A stretch of DNA of 64,000 bases from Diplonema japonicum (Eukaryota; Euglenozoa; Diplonemea; Diplonemida; Diplonemidae), in NCBI GenBank assembly GCA_964019335.1, contig OZ025655.1:124001-188000 (forward strand). The letters run 5' to 3'. Positions within the stretch are counted from its first letter, which is position 1, and each line of letters opens with the position of its first letter. Under the pieces are notes generated by a model. The model was given only the letters and a program-made list of their open reading frames with translations. It did not search any database and was not told the DNA's origin. The position numbers were made by a program, and so were the translations under genes. Of the stretch, positions 28,567 through 38,193 are shown piece after piece.

Positions 28567-30762
28567 TCACGGGTCCTCGCTGAGCAGAGGATCAGTCTCA
28601 GAATGGGGAGTTTGCAGGCCGTTGACCCACAACGACACTCGCAGGGGAGGCTGCTCGCAGTGCGAGGGGTAGCGGATCTTCAGGAGCTCGATTTCGGAGC
28701 GATGGGAACGCTTATGCTCCTCACGAAGGAGCACGCCGATGATGAGAAGGAAAACACCACAAACAATAACACCAAGCATGACCACAGGCAGCGCATCTGT
28801 GAAACGTATCAATAGCTTCAACCTATGCAGAATAGCATAAGGGCTGGATATCTGGCTCCGAACAGTGTACACAGGCATGTACGCAGTCAGGACAGGAACA
28901 CCTATGCTGATGCTCGACATTTGCTCCGCATCGAAGAGGATAGATGTCATCCTGTTCACCGAGGCACCTACTGTGCACCCTGTTCGTGGTTCGATGTCCC
29001 ACGTCGTCTCGTCCTCTTCAGGAATAGCAGCCTCTATGTCCACCATTGAGGTGTAGTAAAGGTCGGCGTTGTAAAATCTAGCAGCAGACACGAACATCTT
29101 CGCCCCCCATATCTTCGATATGTTCCACACCCCGTATGGCCCCTTCTGGTAGAAGCCATCCCTCTTCAGTGCTGTGTTGTTGCCATACGTATCCCGGCTT
29201 GTTATGTACCGCTGGCTGCTGACCCCGTCCACTGTCACGTCTTCTGCGTACTCGTACTCCACCAGCCTCCCCAGCTTGTCGTCGAACACGTGGTGCGCCC
29301 CTCCTCCCGTGTACGCCCCCACATATACCCCTTCATGCCCTGCGATGCTGTTCGCCTCCTGCATCCCCCAATACGGTACCTCGGTGTACCCGCCCCATTG
29401 CACGTACTTCCCATTCTCCGTCGGGTTGTTCTTGCCCGACTTGATGATGCATTTACCAGGCTTTGTCTTCGGCCGCATATTCGGTTCGGAGGAGTACCAC
29501 GGCGTGACCAGTGCGTTGGTGTCACGCAGCGTGAGGTTGAACTGCGCGTTAATAGACCCCACAGTGTGGCAGCGGCACCCGTACAGCAGCTCAGCTACGG
29601 TGGACGTCAGGACGTAGGGGTTGAGGCCTTGCTGGAACCTCTGCTTGACGAAATCGGTGATGTTGGATTGGATGTGGGCGTAGTCCTTTGCGATTGTGTC
29701 CATGGCGCCCTGCAGGATGAAGTTGGGCACACCGAGCCCCACATCAAGGACCTGCACCCCCCCGATACTCCTGTCCTTAATAAAGACATAGTCAGTGTAG
29801 TAGTCGTACTGAATGTTCTCGCCATCGCTGGTCCATTCGATGTTTTCCTTCTGGAGTACCTCACGCAAAGTGATGGGGCCGAACTGCTCTAAGGCAGGCT
29901 TCTCGCCATTGGTGTAGTTGTCGTAGTTTGTCCAGTTCCAGAAGTACAGCTCAGTGTACCTTGGCGACTCGCCTCCGGGATCGGCCATGACTCTGTACAA
30001 AAAAGAGCTTGTGTCCTCGACAGGAACGGCGTTGTTGATGGTCAGCTTGATGAGCCCCTGCGACATGCACGCAACCACGCTTCCTCCTAGCGCCAACAGA
30101 ACTCCGATTGTTACCAGCGCACCCCCAACGACAAATGCCCCATCCAACGAGGCACTGCCTCTCTCGTACACAGGATCGACCAAGGATTTCAGGAGCCGCT
30201 TGGGAGGCTTCGGGCGTGTAAATCCATAATCATGCCATGCTTTAACAGTTGACTCGCGCAATAAGGACATGTGCTGCATTGGGAGGAACATAATGGAAAA
30301 ACTCGCCACTGTGGAGGCGACAACCAAACTTGCCGTGCGGGGGGGGATGGAGCAAGACTGGTTCTCGGGACTGCAATACGGGGAATAAATAGCATTCCAA
30401 ATACAAAACAGAATGCAGTAGGGGACAAGACACTCGAGCAGCAACCACATAGTCTTCTGTAAACGGGTATTCTGTCTGCAGGAAGGGAGGAGGTACCAGA
30501 ACCCACGTTCGTAGACACAGTCAGGTCGCACCGCGTTCCAATGGCCCCCCGTGGGCATTGCACCGGGGAACCTCTCGATGGAGACGAAAGTACATATCAC
30601 ACACACGTAGCAGCACACGCCAACTAAGAAGAGACCAAACCCACTACAGTCATTGAAAACGGCCAGGTAGGTGGAACCGAAGGCAAGCAGGCCAATGAGC
30701 AAACTTATGAGCAACACATGTCGAAGAAAGTACAAGATGCCGGTCACAGGCTCACATCGCAT
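28567..30762 (-). CDS. CD36/LIMP-2 family protein with extra N-terminal membrane segments
   Basis: Single-exon gene, 731 aa. The CD36 ectodomain (about residues 240-655) is clear: 'YFWNWTNYDNYTNGEKPALE' followed by Q-F-G-P-I-T-L-R-E, the signature of the family, with many N-x-S/T sites and several cysteines. Family members bind lipids, lipoproteins or glucocerebrosidase, and act at the surface or in lysosomes. A normal member has one membrane helix at each end. This one has about five N-terminal helices (near 14-36, 41-61, 104-122, 134-152 and 208-231) plus the C-terminal one (about 657-679). The 52-residue tail ends in an acidic dileucine signal E-T-D-P-L-L, as in LIMP-2, so an endolysosomal location is likely. 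It lies directly downstream of the array, and its acceptor (CACACAG) adjoins the array edge. Confidence 0.82.
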   Translation of the reverse strand: MRCEPVTGILYFLRHVLLISLLIGLLAFGSTYLAVFNDCSGFGLFLVGVCCYVCVICTFVSIERFPGAMPTGGHWNAVRPDCVYERGFWYLLPSCRQNTRLQKTMWLLLECLVPYCILFCIWNAIYSPYCSPENQSCSIPPRTASLVVASTVASFSIMFLPMQHMSLLRESTVKAWHDYGFTRPKPPKRLLKSLVDPVYERGSASLDGAFVVGGALVTIGVLLALGGSVVACMSQGLIKLTINNAVPVEDTSSFLYRVMADPGGESPRYTELYFWNWTNYDNYTNGEKPALEQFGPITLREVLQKENIEWTSDGENIQYDYYTDYVFIKDRSIGGVQVLDVGLGVPNFILQGAMDTIAKDYAHIQSNITDFVKQRFQQGLNPYVLTSTVAELLYGCRCHTVGSINAQFNLTLRDTNALVTPWYSSEPNMRPKTKPGKCIIKSGKNNPTENGKYVQWGGYTEVPYWGMQEANSIAGHEGVYVGAYTGGGAHHVFDDKLGRLVEYEYAEDVTVDGVSSQRYITSRDTYGNNTALKRDGFYQKGPYGVWNISKIWGAKMFVSAARFYNADLYYTSMVDIEAAIPEEDETTWDIEPRTGCTVGASVNRMTSILFDAEQMSSISIGVPVLTAYMPVYTVRSQISSPYAILHRLKLLIRFTDALPVVMLGVIVCGVFLLIIGVLLREEHKRSHRSEIELLKIRYPSHCEQPPLRVSLWVNGLQTPHSETDPLLSEDP

Positions 30763-31453
30763 GTCCTTTGATACCCACCTGTGTGATATTTATGTGTTTG
30801 CTATACGAAAAAAAAGGAAATAATTAAAAAAAAGAAAATAAGTCTTCTGCTCCGCCTCCCTCTTTTTCTGTGTCGCTCTATTTCCCTCCATCTCTCTCTC
30901 TCTCTCTGTCCATTCTAATGCTCGAAAACGCGCACCAGTTTGGAACCAAAAAGAAAGAAGAAGAATGAGAAAAGAAAAACACAAAAAAGAAGGTAGCAAA
31001 AGAGTTCGCTAGGGAAAAGGGAGACGAATATGAATAGCGTTGTGCCCGGGTTGTGATTTTGCTCACTCCCCTCGTTAGTAGAAAAGAGCTTACCGGTTGG
31101 TAACACCAGTAATTATTAAAGGCTGCTTTTGCAAAGACGAGCCAAAAAGAACAAAAGAAAAATATAAATATCCCAAAAATCGTTTGTTCCCATTCGCACT
31201 GTCACTCCACCGTAGAGGGTGCACAATGCTTACGTGAATAAACCATTTTAGCTCGAATCTTTCTCTCTCTCTTCTTTGTGCGATGCACAAGAAGGAAAGA
31301 AGGAAAGAACAAAAATGAAAGAGATTCTCTTCTCAATAGAAGAGACCAAAGAAAGATGAAGGGAGGATATGAAAAGTGTGGAAACCGAAGGTGTAGGAAC
31401 CTTCTAGAGGAAAGCTTGCTTATTATGATAGATTTTACCTTTTCTTCTTTAGA

Positions 31454-34102
31454 TTAGAATCTTGGAACGGGGAAACAGGTGCACCTGCGCCCGTGGGGAA
31501 AAGGTTGGACGGGGCCTGTTCTCGTTGGGCACATCGGCTTGTCCACGCACTTGGAGTCGTAGTAGTCGCAGTGGTGCTCTGCCATCGCACAGCTTTCCCT
31601 GTCCTTCAGAGAGCACTGCTGCCCGGCCGAGTGGATAAAGACAACGAAATGGAGGAGCTTCCTGGTGACGGGGATCACGATGGGGGCCGAGCCTGCTTCC
31701 ACCTGCAGCCTGAAGGTCACAGTCGGGTGGTGTGGAACGTCAGTGGGGGCCCCCGCGAAGGTGGGGAGATACCTGGGCCCACACCCCGCCGCTTCGAATC
31801 CAGCATCCAGCAGTCCCTTCGGGAGGCCTCCGTTCATCCCCGAGCTGCACGGGAGGCAGTTGTGTACCGTCACGTAGAAGGTGCACGGGTCTGTGTGGTG
31901 CGCGCTATCTTCTCCATGAGGGCACACCAGCTTCACGTACATCCCCTCCTTCCCAAACGCCCCCATGTGAGCAGTCGACCCCTCCAGCCACTCCGGGATC
32001 CGTACCCATTGCTGCCCGCTCACATCGTCTCCGACCCACACCCCAAGGGGGCTCTCGCCGCCGCCTTCCTTCCCCACCTCCTTCACCACCACAGGATGGG
32101 CTCCCCCGACCAGCTCTACAGTGCCCTTGTTCTCCCCCTGCTGCGGGTCGGTCTCCTCCGGGACGCCATAGATGTTCAGCCCGTTGGAAGTGTCCCCGCT
32201 CGCGAAGATGTAGCCCCCCTCCGCAACAAGGGAAAGGAGGAAGCCAGAGTTGTCCTGCCCAAGAAGGACAAAGGTGTTCGCGGCGGGCTCCTCGACCGCC
32301 ACCAGGCCCTGGTCCTTGCAGGCGAGGTACAGCTTCGAGTTGTAGAGCTGGATCGACGTGCAGCGCGACCCGTCCCCTTCCCGCAGGGGGTACGGGAGCT
32401 CCACCGTCACCTGCATCCCTGTCGCCGCATCGAACTTCACAAGAGTTCCCTTGTGGCTGTCCGTCACCCCGTAGATGTGGCCCTTCCAGTAGATCCCTTG
32501 GAACACGGTGAAGCTCCCGATGTCAAAGTGGGGGAAGCTGCGCTCCACCTCGGGGTGCTCGGGGTCCGACACGTCGATCACAATGATGCTGTTCGAGGAC
32601 ATCGTGGCATACACCTTCCCGTTGAACCACACAGAGCTCGTGTGTGTGTCCATCCCTGGGATCTTCAAGTGCCCCGCCTCAGACAGGCCGTTCTTCCTCA
32701 GCACAATAAACCAGGTCACAGCCTCGGGGTGCCTGTCCTTCTCGTGGCAGGTCAGGTAGATGTGGTCAGGAGACTGCTCAAGGAACCTCCCCCCGCGAGT
32801 CTTCGTGCAACCAGTGGGGTACCTGTAGGTGGACCGGAGAACAGGGGCCTTGGGGTCCCTGCTGATGTCATAGGACTTGATCATGGTTGGGAGGGCTATG
32901 TACAGCATCCCCTTCCCATCTGTCAGAAGGCTCTTCCCCTCCAGCTGGTCCATCGTCCCCACCTCCTTCGGGTCCGTCTTATCCCTCACATTGTGAATGT
33001 GAACCATATCCTTGTCCTTCAGGAGGTACGTGTAGTCTCCCTCTTTCGCCAGATCGTACGCGTTCCCAGGGACAGCGAGGGAGGCCAGCAGCTTGATCTC
33101 AGGGATCTCCTCCGGGACGCCATAGATGTTCAGCCCGTTGGAAGTGTCCCCGCTCGCGAAGATGTAGCCCCCCTCCGCAACAAGGGAAAGGAGGAAGCCA
33201 GAGTTGTCCTGCCCAAGAAGGACAATTGTGTCTGGGAGCGGCTCGTCAACTACGATGAGGCCCTGGTCCTTGCAGGCAAGGTACAGCTTCGAGTTGTAGA
33301 GCTGGATCGACGTGCAGCGCGACTGACCCAGAGGGGAGGGGAGGTCCAGGGTCTGCCGCAGCCCCGTCGCCGCATCGAACTTTACGAGGGCCCCTCTGTG
33401 GCTGTCCGTCACCCCGTAGATGTGGCCCTTCCAGTAGATCCCTTGGAACACGGTGAAGCTCCCGATGTCAAAGTGGGGGAAGCTGCGCTTCTCGGTAGGG
33501 TGCTCGGGGTCTGACACGTCGATCACAATGATGCTGTTCGAGGACATCGTGGCATACACCTTCCCGTTGAACCACACGGAGCTCGTGTGTGTGTCCATCC
33601 CTGGGATCTTCAAGTGCCCCGCCTCAGACAGGCCGTTCTTCCTCAGCACAATAAACCAGGTCACAGCCTCGGGGTGCCTGTCCTTCTCGTGGCAGGTCAG
33701 GTAGATGTGGTCGGGAGACTGCTCAAGGAACCTCCCCCCGCGAGTCTTCGTGCAACCAGTGGGGTACCTGTAGGTGGACCGGAGAACAGGGGCCTTGGGG
33801 TCCCTGCTGATGTCGTAGGACCTGATCATGGTTGGGAGGGCTATGTACAGCATCCCCTTCCCATCTGTCAGAAGACTCTTCCCCTCCAGCTGGTCCATCG
33901 TCCTCACCTCCTTCGGGTCCGTCTTATCCCTCACATTGTGAATGTGAACCATGTCCTTGTCCTTCAGGAGGTACGTGTAGTCTCCCTCTTTCGCCAGATC
34001 GTACGCGTTCCCAGGGACAGCGAGGGAGGCCAGCAGCTTGATCTCATCGTGCGTAGCGGTTGCACTGAGCGCCGTCGCAAGCAGTAGCACTGCTCTCATC
34101 AT
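31454..34102 (-). CDS. Secreted LVIVD-type beta-propeller protein, copy 1
   Basis: 882 aa with a signal peptide (about residues 1-17). Two near-identical 315-residue blocks (about 20-334 and 335-649) start at E-I-K-L-L-A-S-L. Each has repeated blades with the 'IIVIDVSDPEHP' pattern of LVIVD repeats, which form a beta-propeller; the blocks differ at scattered sites (for example VRTMD/VGTMD, TEKRSF/EVERSF). A C-terminal domain (about 650-882) has many cysteines ('CTFYVTVHNCLPC', 'CAMAEHHCDYYDSKC') and is probably disulphide-bonded. No membrane anchor or GPI signal is obvious, so it is likely secreted. The ligand is unknown; high copy number suggests demand for large amounts. This copy is nearest the CD36 gene. 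Confidence 0.8.
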   Translation of the reverse strand: MMRAVLLLATALSATATHDEIKLLASLAVPGNAYDLAKEGDYTYLLKDKDMVHIHNVRDKTDPKEVRTMDQLEGKSLLTDGKGMLYIALPTMIRSYDISRDPKAPVLRSTYRYPTGCTKTRGGRFLEQSPDHIYLTCHEKDRHPEAVTWFIVLRKNGLSEAGHLKIPGMDTHTSSVWFNGKVYATMSSNSIIVIDVSDPEHPTEKRSFPHFDIGSFTVFQGIYWKGHIYGVTDSHRGALVKFDAATGLRQTLDLPSPLGQSRCTSIQLYNSKLYLACKDQGLIVVDEPLPDTIVLLGQDNSGFLLSLVAEGGYIFASGDTSNGLNIYGVPEEIPEIKLLASLAVPGNAYDLAKEGDYTYLLKDKDMVHIHNVRDKTDPKEVGTMDQLEGKSLLTDGKGMLYIALPTMIKSYDISRDPKAPVLRSTYRYPTGCTKTRGGRFLEQSPDHIYLTCHEKDRHPEAVTWFIVLRKNGLSEAGHLKIPGMDTHTSSVWFNGKVYATMSSNSIIVIDVSDPEHPEVERSFPHFDIGSFTVFQGIYWKGHIYGVTDSHKGTLVKFDAATGMQVTVELPYPLREGDGSRCTSIQLYNSKLYLACKDQGLVAVEEPAANTFVLLGQDNSGFLLSLVAEGGYIFASGDTSNGLNIYGVPEETDPQQGENKGTVELVGGAHPVVVKEVGKEGGGESPLGVWVGDDVSGQQWVRIPEWLEGSTAHMGAFGKEGMYVKLVCPHGEDSAHHTDPCTFYVTVHNCLPCSSGMNGGLPKGLLDAGFEAAGCGPRYLPTFAGAPTDVPHHPTVTFRLQVEAGSAPIVIPVTRKLLHFVVFIHSAGQQCSLKDRESCAMAEHHCDYYDSKCVDKPMCPTRTGPVQPFPHGRRCTCFPVPRF

Positions 34103-34823
34103 CTCTTCTTTTTGTTTTGTTTATGTGGTGTGGGTGTAACCTGTGTACGGGTGTGATATTTATGTGTTTGCTATACGAAAAAAAAGGAAATAATTAAAAA
34201 AAAGAAAATAAGTCTTCTGCTCCGCCTCCCTCTTTTTCTGTGTCGCTCTATTTCCCTCCATCTCTCTCTCTCTCTCTGTCCATTCTAATGCTCGAAAACG
34301 CGCACCAGTTTGGAACCAAAAAGAAAGAAGAAGAATGAGAAAAGAAAAACACAAAAAAGAAGGTAGCAAAAGAGTTCGCTAGGGAAAAGGGAGACGAATA
34401 TGAATAGCGTTGTGCCCGGGTTGTGATTTTGCTCACTCCCCTCGTTAGTAGAAAAGAGCTTACCGGTTGGTAACACCAGTAATTATTAAAGGCTGCTTTT
34501 GCAAAGACGAGCCAAAAAGAACAAAAGAAAAATATAAATATCCCAAAAATCGTTTGTTCCCATTCGCACTGTCACTCCACCGTAGAGGGTGCACAATGCT
34601 TACGTGAATAAACCATTTTAGCTCGAATCTTTCTCTCTCTCTTCTTTGTGCGATGCACAAGAAGGAAAGAAGGAAAGAACAAAAATGAAAGAGATTCTCT
34701 TCTCAATAGAAGAGACCAAAGAAAGATGAAGGGAGGATATGAAAAGTGTGGAAACCGAAGGTGTAGGAACCTTCTAGAGGAAAGCTTGCTTATTATGATA
34801 GATTTTACCTTTTCTTCTTTAGA

Positions 34824-37472
34824 TTAGAATCTTGGAACGGGGAAACAGGTGCACCTGCGCCCGTGGGGAAAAGGTTGGACGGGGCCTGTTCTCGTTGGGC
34901 ACATCGGCTTGTCCACGCACTTGGAGTCGTAGTAGTCGCAGTGGTGCTCTGCCATCGCACAGCTTTCCCTGTCCTTCAGAGAGCACTGCTGCCCGGCCGA
35001 GTGGATAAAGACAACGAAATGGAGGAGCTTCCTGGTGACGGGGATCACGATGGGGGCCGAGCCTGCTTCCACCTGCAGCCTGAAGGTCACAGTCGGGTGG
35101 TGTGGAACGTCAGTGGGGGCCCCCGCGAAGGTGGGGAGATACCTGGGCCCACACCCCGCCGCTTCGAATCCAGCATCCAGCAGTCCCTTCGGGAGGCCTC
35201 CGTTCATCCCCGAGCTGCACGGGAGGCAGTTGTGTACCGTCACGTAGAAGGTGCACGGGTCTGTGTGGTGCGCGCTATCTTCTCCATGAGGGCACACCAG
35301 CTTCACGTACATCCCCTCCTTCCCAAACGCCCCCATGTGAGCAGTCGACCCCTCCAGCCACTCCGGGATCCGTACCCATTGCTGCCCGCTCACATCGTCT
35401 CCGACCCACACCCCAAGGGGGCTCTCGCCGCCGCCTTCCTTCCCCACCTCCTTCACCACCACAGGATGGGCTCCCCCGACCAGCTCTACAGTGCCCTTGT
35501 TCTCCCCCTGCTGCGGGTCGGTCTCCTCCGGGACGCCATAGATGTTCAGCCCGTTGGAAGTGTCCCCGCTCGCGAAGATGTAGCCCCCCTCCGCAACAAG
35601 GGAAAGGAGGAAGCCAGAGTTGTCCTGCCCAAGAAGGACAAAGGTGTTCGCGGCGGGCTCCTCGACCGCCACCAGGCCCTGGTCCTTGCAGGCGAGGTAC
35701 AGCTTCGAGTTGTAGAGCTGGATCGACGTGCAGCGCGACCCGTCCCCTTCCCGCAGGGGGTACGGGAGCTCCACCGTCACCTGCATCCCTGTCGCCGCAT
35801 CGAACTTCACAAGAGTTCCCTTGTGGCTGTCCGTCACCCCGTAGATGTGGCCCTTCCAGTAGATCCCTTGGAACACGGTGAAGCTCCCGATGTCAAAGTG
35901 GGGGAAGCTGCGCTCCACCTCGGGGTGCTCGGGGTCCGACACGTCGATCACAATGATGCTGTTCGAGGACATCGTGGCATACACCTTCCCGTTGAACCAC
36001 ACAGAGCTCGTGTGTGTGTCCATCCCTGGGATCTTCAAGTGCCCCGCCTCAGACAGGCCGTTCTTCCTCAGCACAATAAACCAGGTCACAGCCTCGGGGT
36101 GCCTGTCCTTCTCGTGGCAGGTCAGGTAGATGTGGTCAGGAGACTGCTCAAGGAACCTCCCCCCGCGAGTCTTCGTGCAACCAGTGGGGTACCTGTAGGT
36201 GGACCGGAGAACAGGGGCCTTGGGGTCCCTGCTGATGTCATAGGACTTGATCATGGTTGGGAGGGCTATGTACAGCATCCCCTTCCCATCTGTCAGAAGG
36301 CTCTTCCCCTCCAGCTGGTCCATCGTCCCCACCTCCTTCGGGTCCGTCTTATCCCTCACATTGTGAATGTGAACCATATCCTTGTCCTTCAGGAGGTACG
36401 TGTAGTCTCCCTCTTTCGCCAGATCGTACGCGTTCCCAGGGACAGCGAGGGAGGCCAGCAGCTTGATCTCAGGGATCTCCTCCGGGACGCCATAGATGTT
36501 CAGCCCGTTGGAAGTGTCCCCGCTCGCGAAGATGTAGCCCCCCTCCGCAACAAGGGAAAGGAGGAAGCCAGAGTTGTCCTGCCCAAGAAGGACAATTGTG
36601 TCTGGGAGCGGCTCGTCAACTACGATGAGGCCCTGGTCCTTGCAGGCAAGGTACAGCTTCGAGTTGTAGAGCTGGATCGACGTGCAGCGCGACTGACCCA
36701 GAGGGGAGGGGAGGTCCAGGGTCTGCCGCAGCCCCGTCGCCGCATCGAACTTTACGAGGGCCCCTCTGTGGCTGTCCGTCACCCCGTAGATGTGGCCCTT
36801 CCAGTAGATCCCTTGGAACACGGTGAAGCTCCCGATGTCAAAGTGGGGGAAGCTGCGCTTCTCGGTAGGGTGCTCGGGGTCTGACACGTCGATCACAATG
36901 ATGCTGTTCGAGGACATCGTGGCATACACCTTCCCGTTGAACCACACGGAGCTCGTGTGTGTGTCCATCCCTGGGATCTTCAAGTGCCCCGCCTCAGACA
37001 GGCCGTTCTTCCTCAGCACAATAAACCAGGTCACAGCCTCGGGGTGCCTGTCCTTCTCGTGGCAGGTCAGGTAGATGTGGTCGGGAGACTGCTCAAGGAA
37101 CCTCCCCCCGCGAGTCTTCGTGCAACCAGTGGGGTACCTGTAGGTGGACCGGAGAACAGGGGCCTTGGGGTCCCTGCTGATGTCGTAGGACCTGATCATG
37201 GTTGGGAGGGCTATGTACAGCATCCCCTTCCCATCTGTCAGAAGACTCTTCCCCTCCAGCTGGTCCATCGTCCTCACCTCCTTCGGGTCCGTCTTATCCC
37301 TCACATTGTGAATGTGAACCATGTCCTTGTCCTTCAGGAGGTACGTGTAGTCTCCCTCTTTCGCCAGATCGTACGCGTTCCCAGGGACAGCGAGGGAGGC
37401 CAGCAGCTTGATCTCATCGTGCGTAGCGGTTGCACTGAGCGCCGTCGCAAGCAGTAGCACTGCTCTCATCAT
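34824..37472 (-). CDS. Secreted LVIVD-type beta-propeller protein, copy 2
   Basis: Same 882-residue product as copy 1, offset 3,370 bp, with the same signal peptide, two 315-residue propeller blocks and Cys-rich end. I see no difference in coding or spacer sequence, so nothing suggests specialisation or decay. Its 3' spacer is 34151-34823. Confidence 0.8.
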   Translation of the reverse strand: MMRAVLLLATALSATATHDEIKLLASLAVPGNAYDLAKEGDYTYLLKDKDMVHIHNVRDKTDPKEVRTMDQLEGKSLLTDGKGMLYIALPTMIRSYDISRDPKAPVLRSTYRYPTGCTKTRGGRFLEQSPDHIYLTCHEKDRHPEAVTWFIVLRKNGLSEAGHLKIPGMDTHTSSVWFNGKVYATMSSNSIIVIDVSDPEHPTEKRSFPHFDIGSFTVFQGIYWKGHIYGVTDSHRGALVKFDAATGLRQTLDLPSPLGQSRCTSIQLYNSKLYLACKDQGLIVVDEPLPDTIVLLGQDNSGFLLSLVAEGGYIFASGDTSNGLNIYGVPEEIPEIKLLASLAVPGNAYDLAKEGDYTYLLKDKDMVHIHNVRDKTDPKEVGTMDQLEGKSLLTDGKGMLYIALPTMIKSYDISRDPKAPVLRSTYRYPTGCTKTRGGRFLEQSPDHIYLTCHEKDRHPEAVTWFIVLRKNGLSEAGHLKIPGMDTHTSSVWFNGKVYATMSSNSIIVIDVSDPEHPEVERSFPHFDIGSFTVFQGIYWKGHIYGVTDSHKGTLVKFDAATGMQVTVELPYPLREGDGSRCTSIQLYNSKLYLACKDQGLVAVEEPAANTFVLLGQDNSGFLLSLVAEGGYIFASGDTSNGLNIYGVPEETDPQQGENKGTVELVGGAHPVVVKEVGKEGGGESPLGVWVGDDVSGQQWVRIPEWLEGSTAHMGAFGKEGMYVKLVCPHGEDSAHHTDPCTFYVTVHNCLPCSSGMNGGLPKGLLDAGFEAAGCGPRYLPTFAGAPTDVPHHPTVTFRLQVEAGSAPIVIPVTRKLLHFVVFIHSAGQQCSLKDRESCAMAEHHCDYYDSKCVDKPMCPTRTGPVQPFPHGRRCTCFPVPRF

Positions 37473-38193
37473 CTCTTCTTTTTGTTTTGTTTATGTGGTG
37501 TGGGTGTAACCTGTGTACGGGTGTGATATTTATGTGTTTGCTATACGAAAAAAAAGGAAATAATTAAAAAAAAGAAAATAAGTCTTCTGCTCCGCCTCCC
37601 TCTTTTTCTGTGTCGCTCTATTTCCCTCCATCTCTCTCTCTCTCTCTGTCCATTCTAATGCTCGAAAACGCGCACCAGTTTGGAACCAAAAAGAAAGAAG
37701 AAGAATGAGAAAAGAAAAACACAAAAAAGAAGGTAGCAAAAGAGTTCGCTAGGGAAAAGGGAGACGAATATGAATAGCGTTGTGCCCGGGTTGTGATTTT
37801 GCTCACTCCCCTCGTTAGTAGAAAAGAGCTTACCGGTTGGTAACACCAGTAATTATTAAAGGCTGCTTTTGCAAAGACGAGCCAAAAAGAACAAAAGAAA
37901 AATATAAATATCCCAAAAATCGTTTGTTCCCATTCGCACTGTCACTCCACCGTAGAGGGTGCACAATGCTTACGTGAATAAACCATTTTAGCTCGAATCT
38001 TTCTCTCTCTCTTCTTTGTGCGATGCACAAGAAGGAAAGAAGGAAAGAACAAAAATGAAAGAGATTCTCTTCTCAATAGAAGAGACCAAAGAAAGATGAA
38101 GGGAGGATATGAAAAGTGTGGAAACCGAAGGTGTAGGAACCTTCTAGAGGAAAGCTTGCTTATTATGATAGATTTTACCTTTTCTTCTTTAGA

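Noticed and set aside
31493-33514. 673-codon open frame on the plus strand, repeated in each array unit
   Set aside because: It lies antisense to the propeller gene and arises from that gene's low third-position A/T content. The product is Arg/His/Val-rich with no domain, and no plus-strand gene is supported elsewhere.
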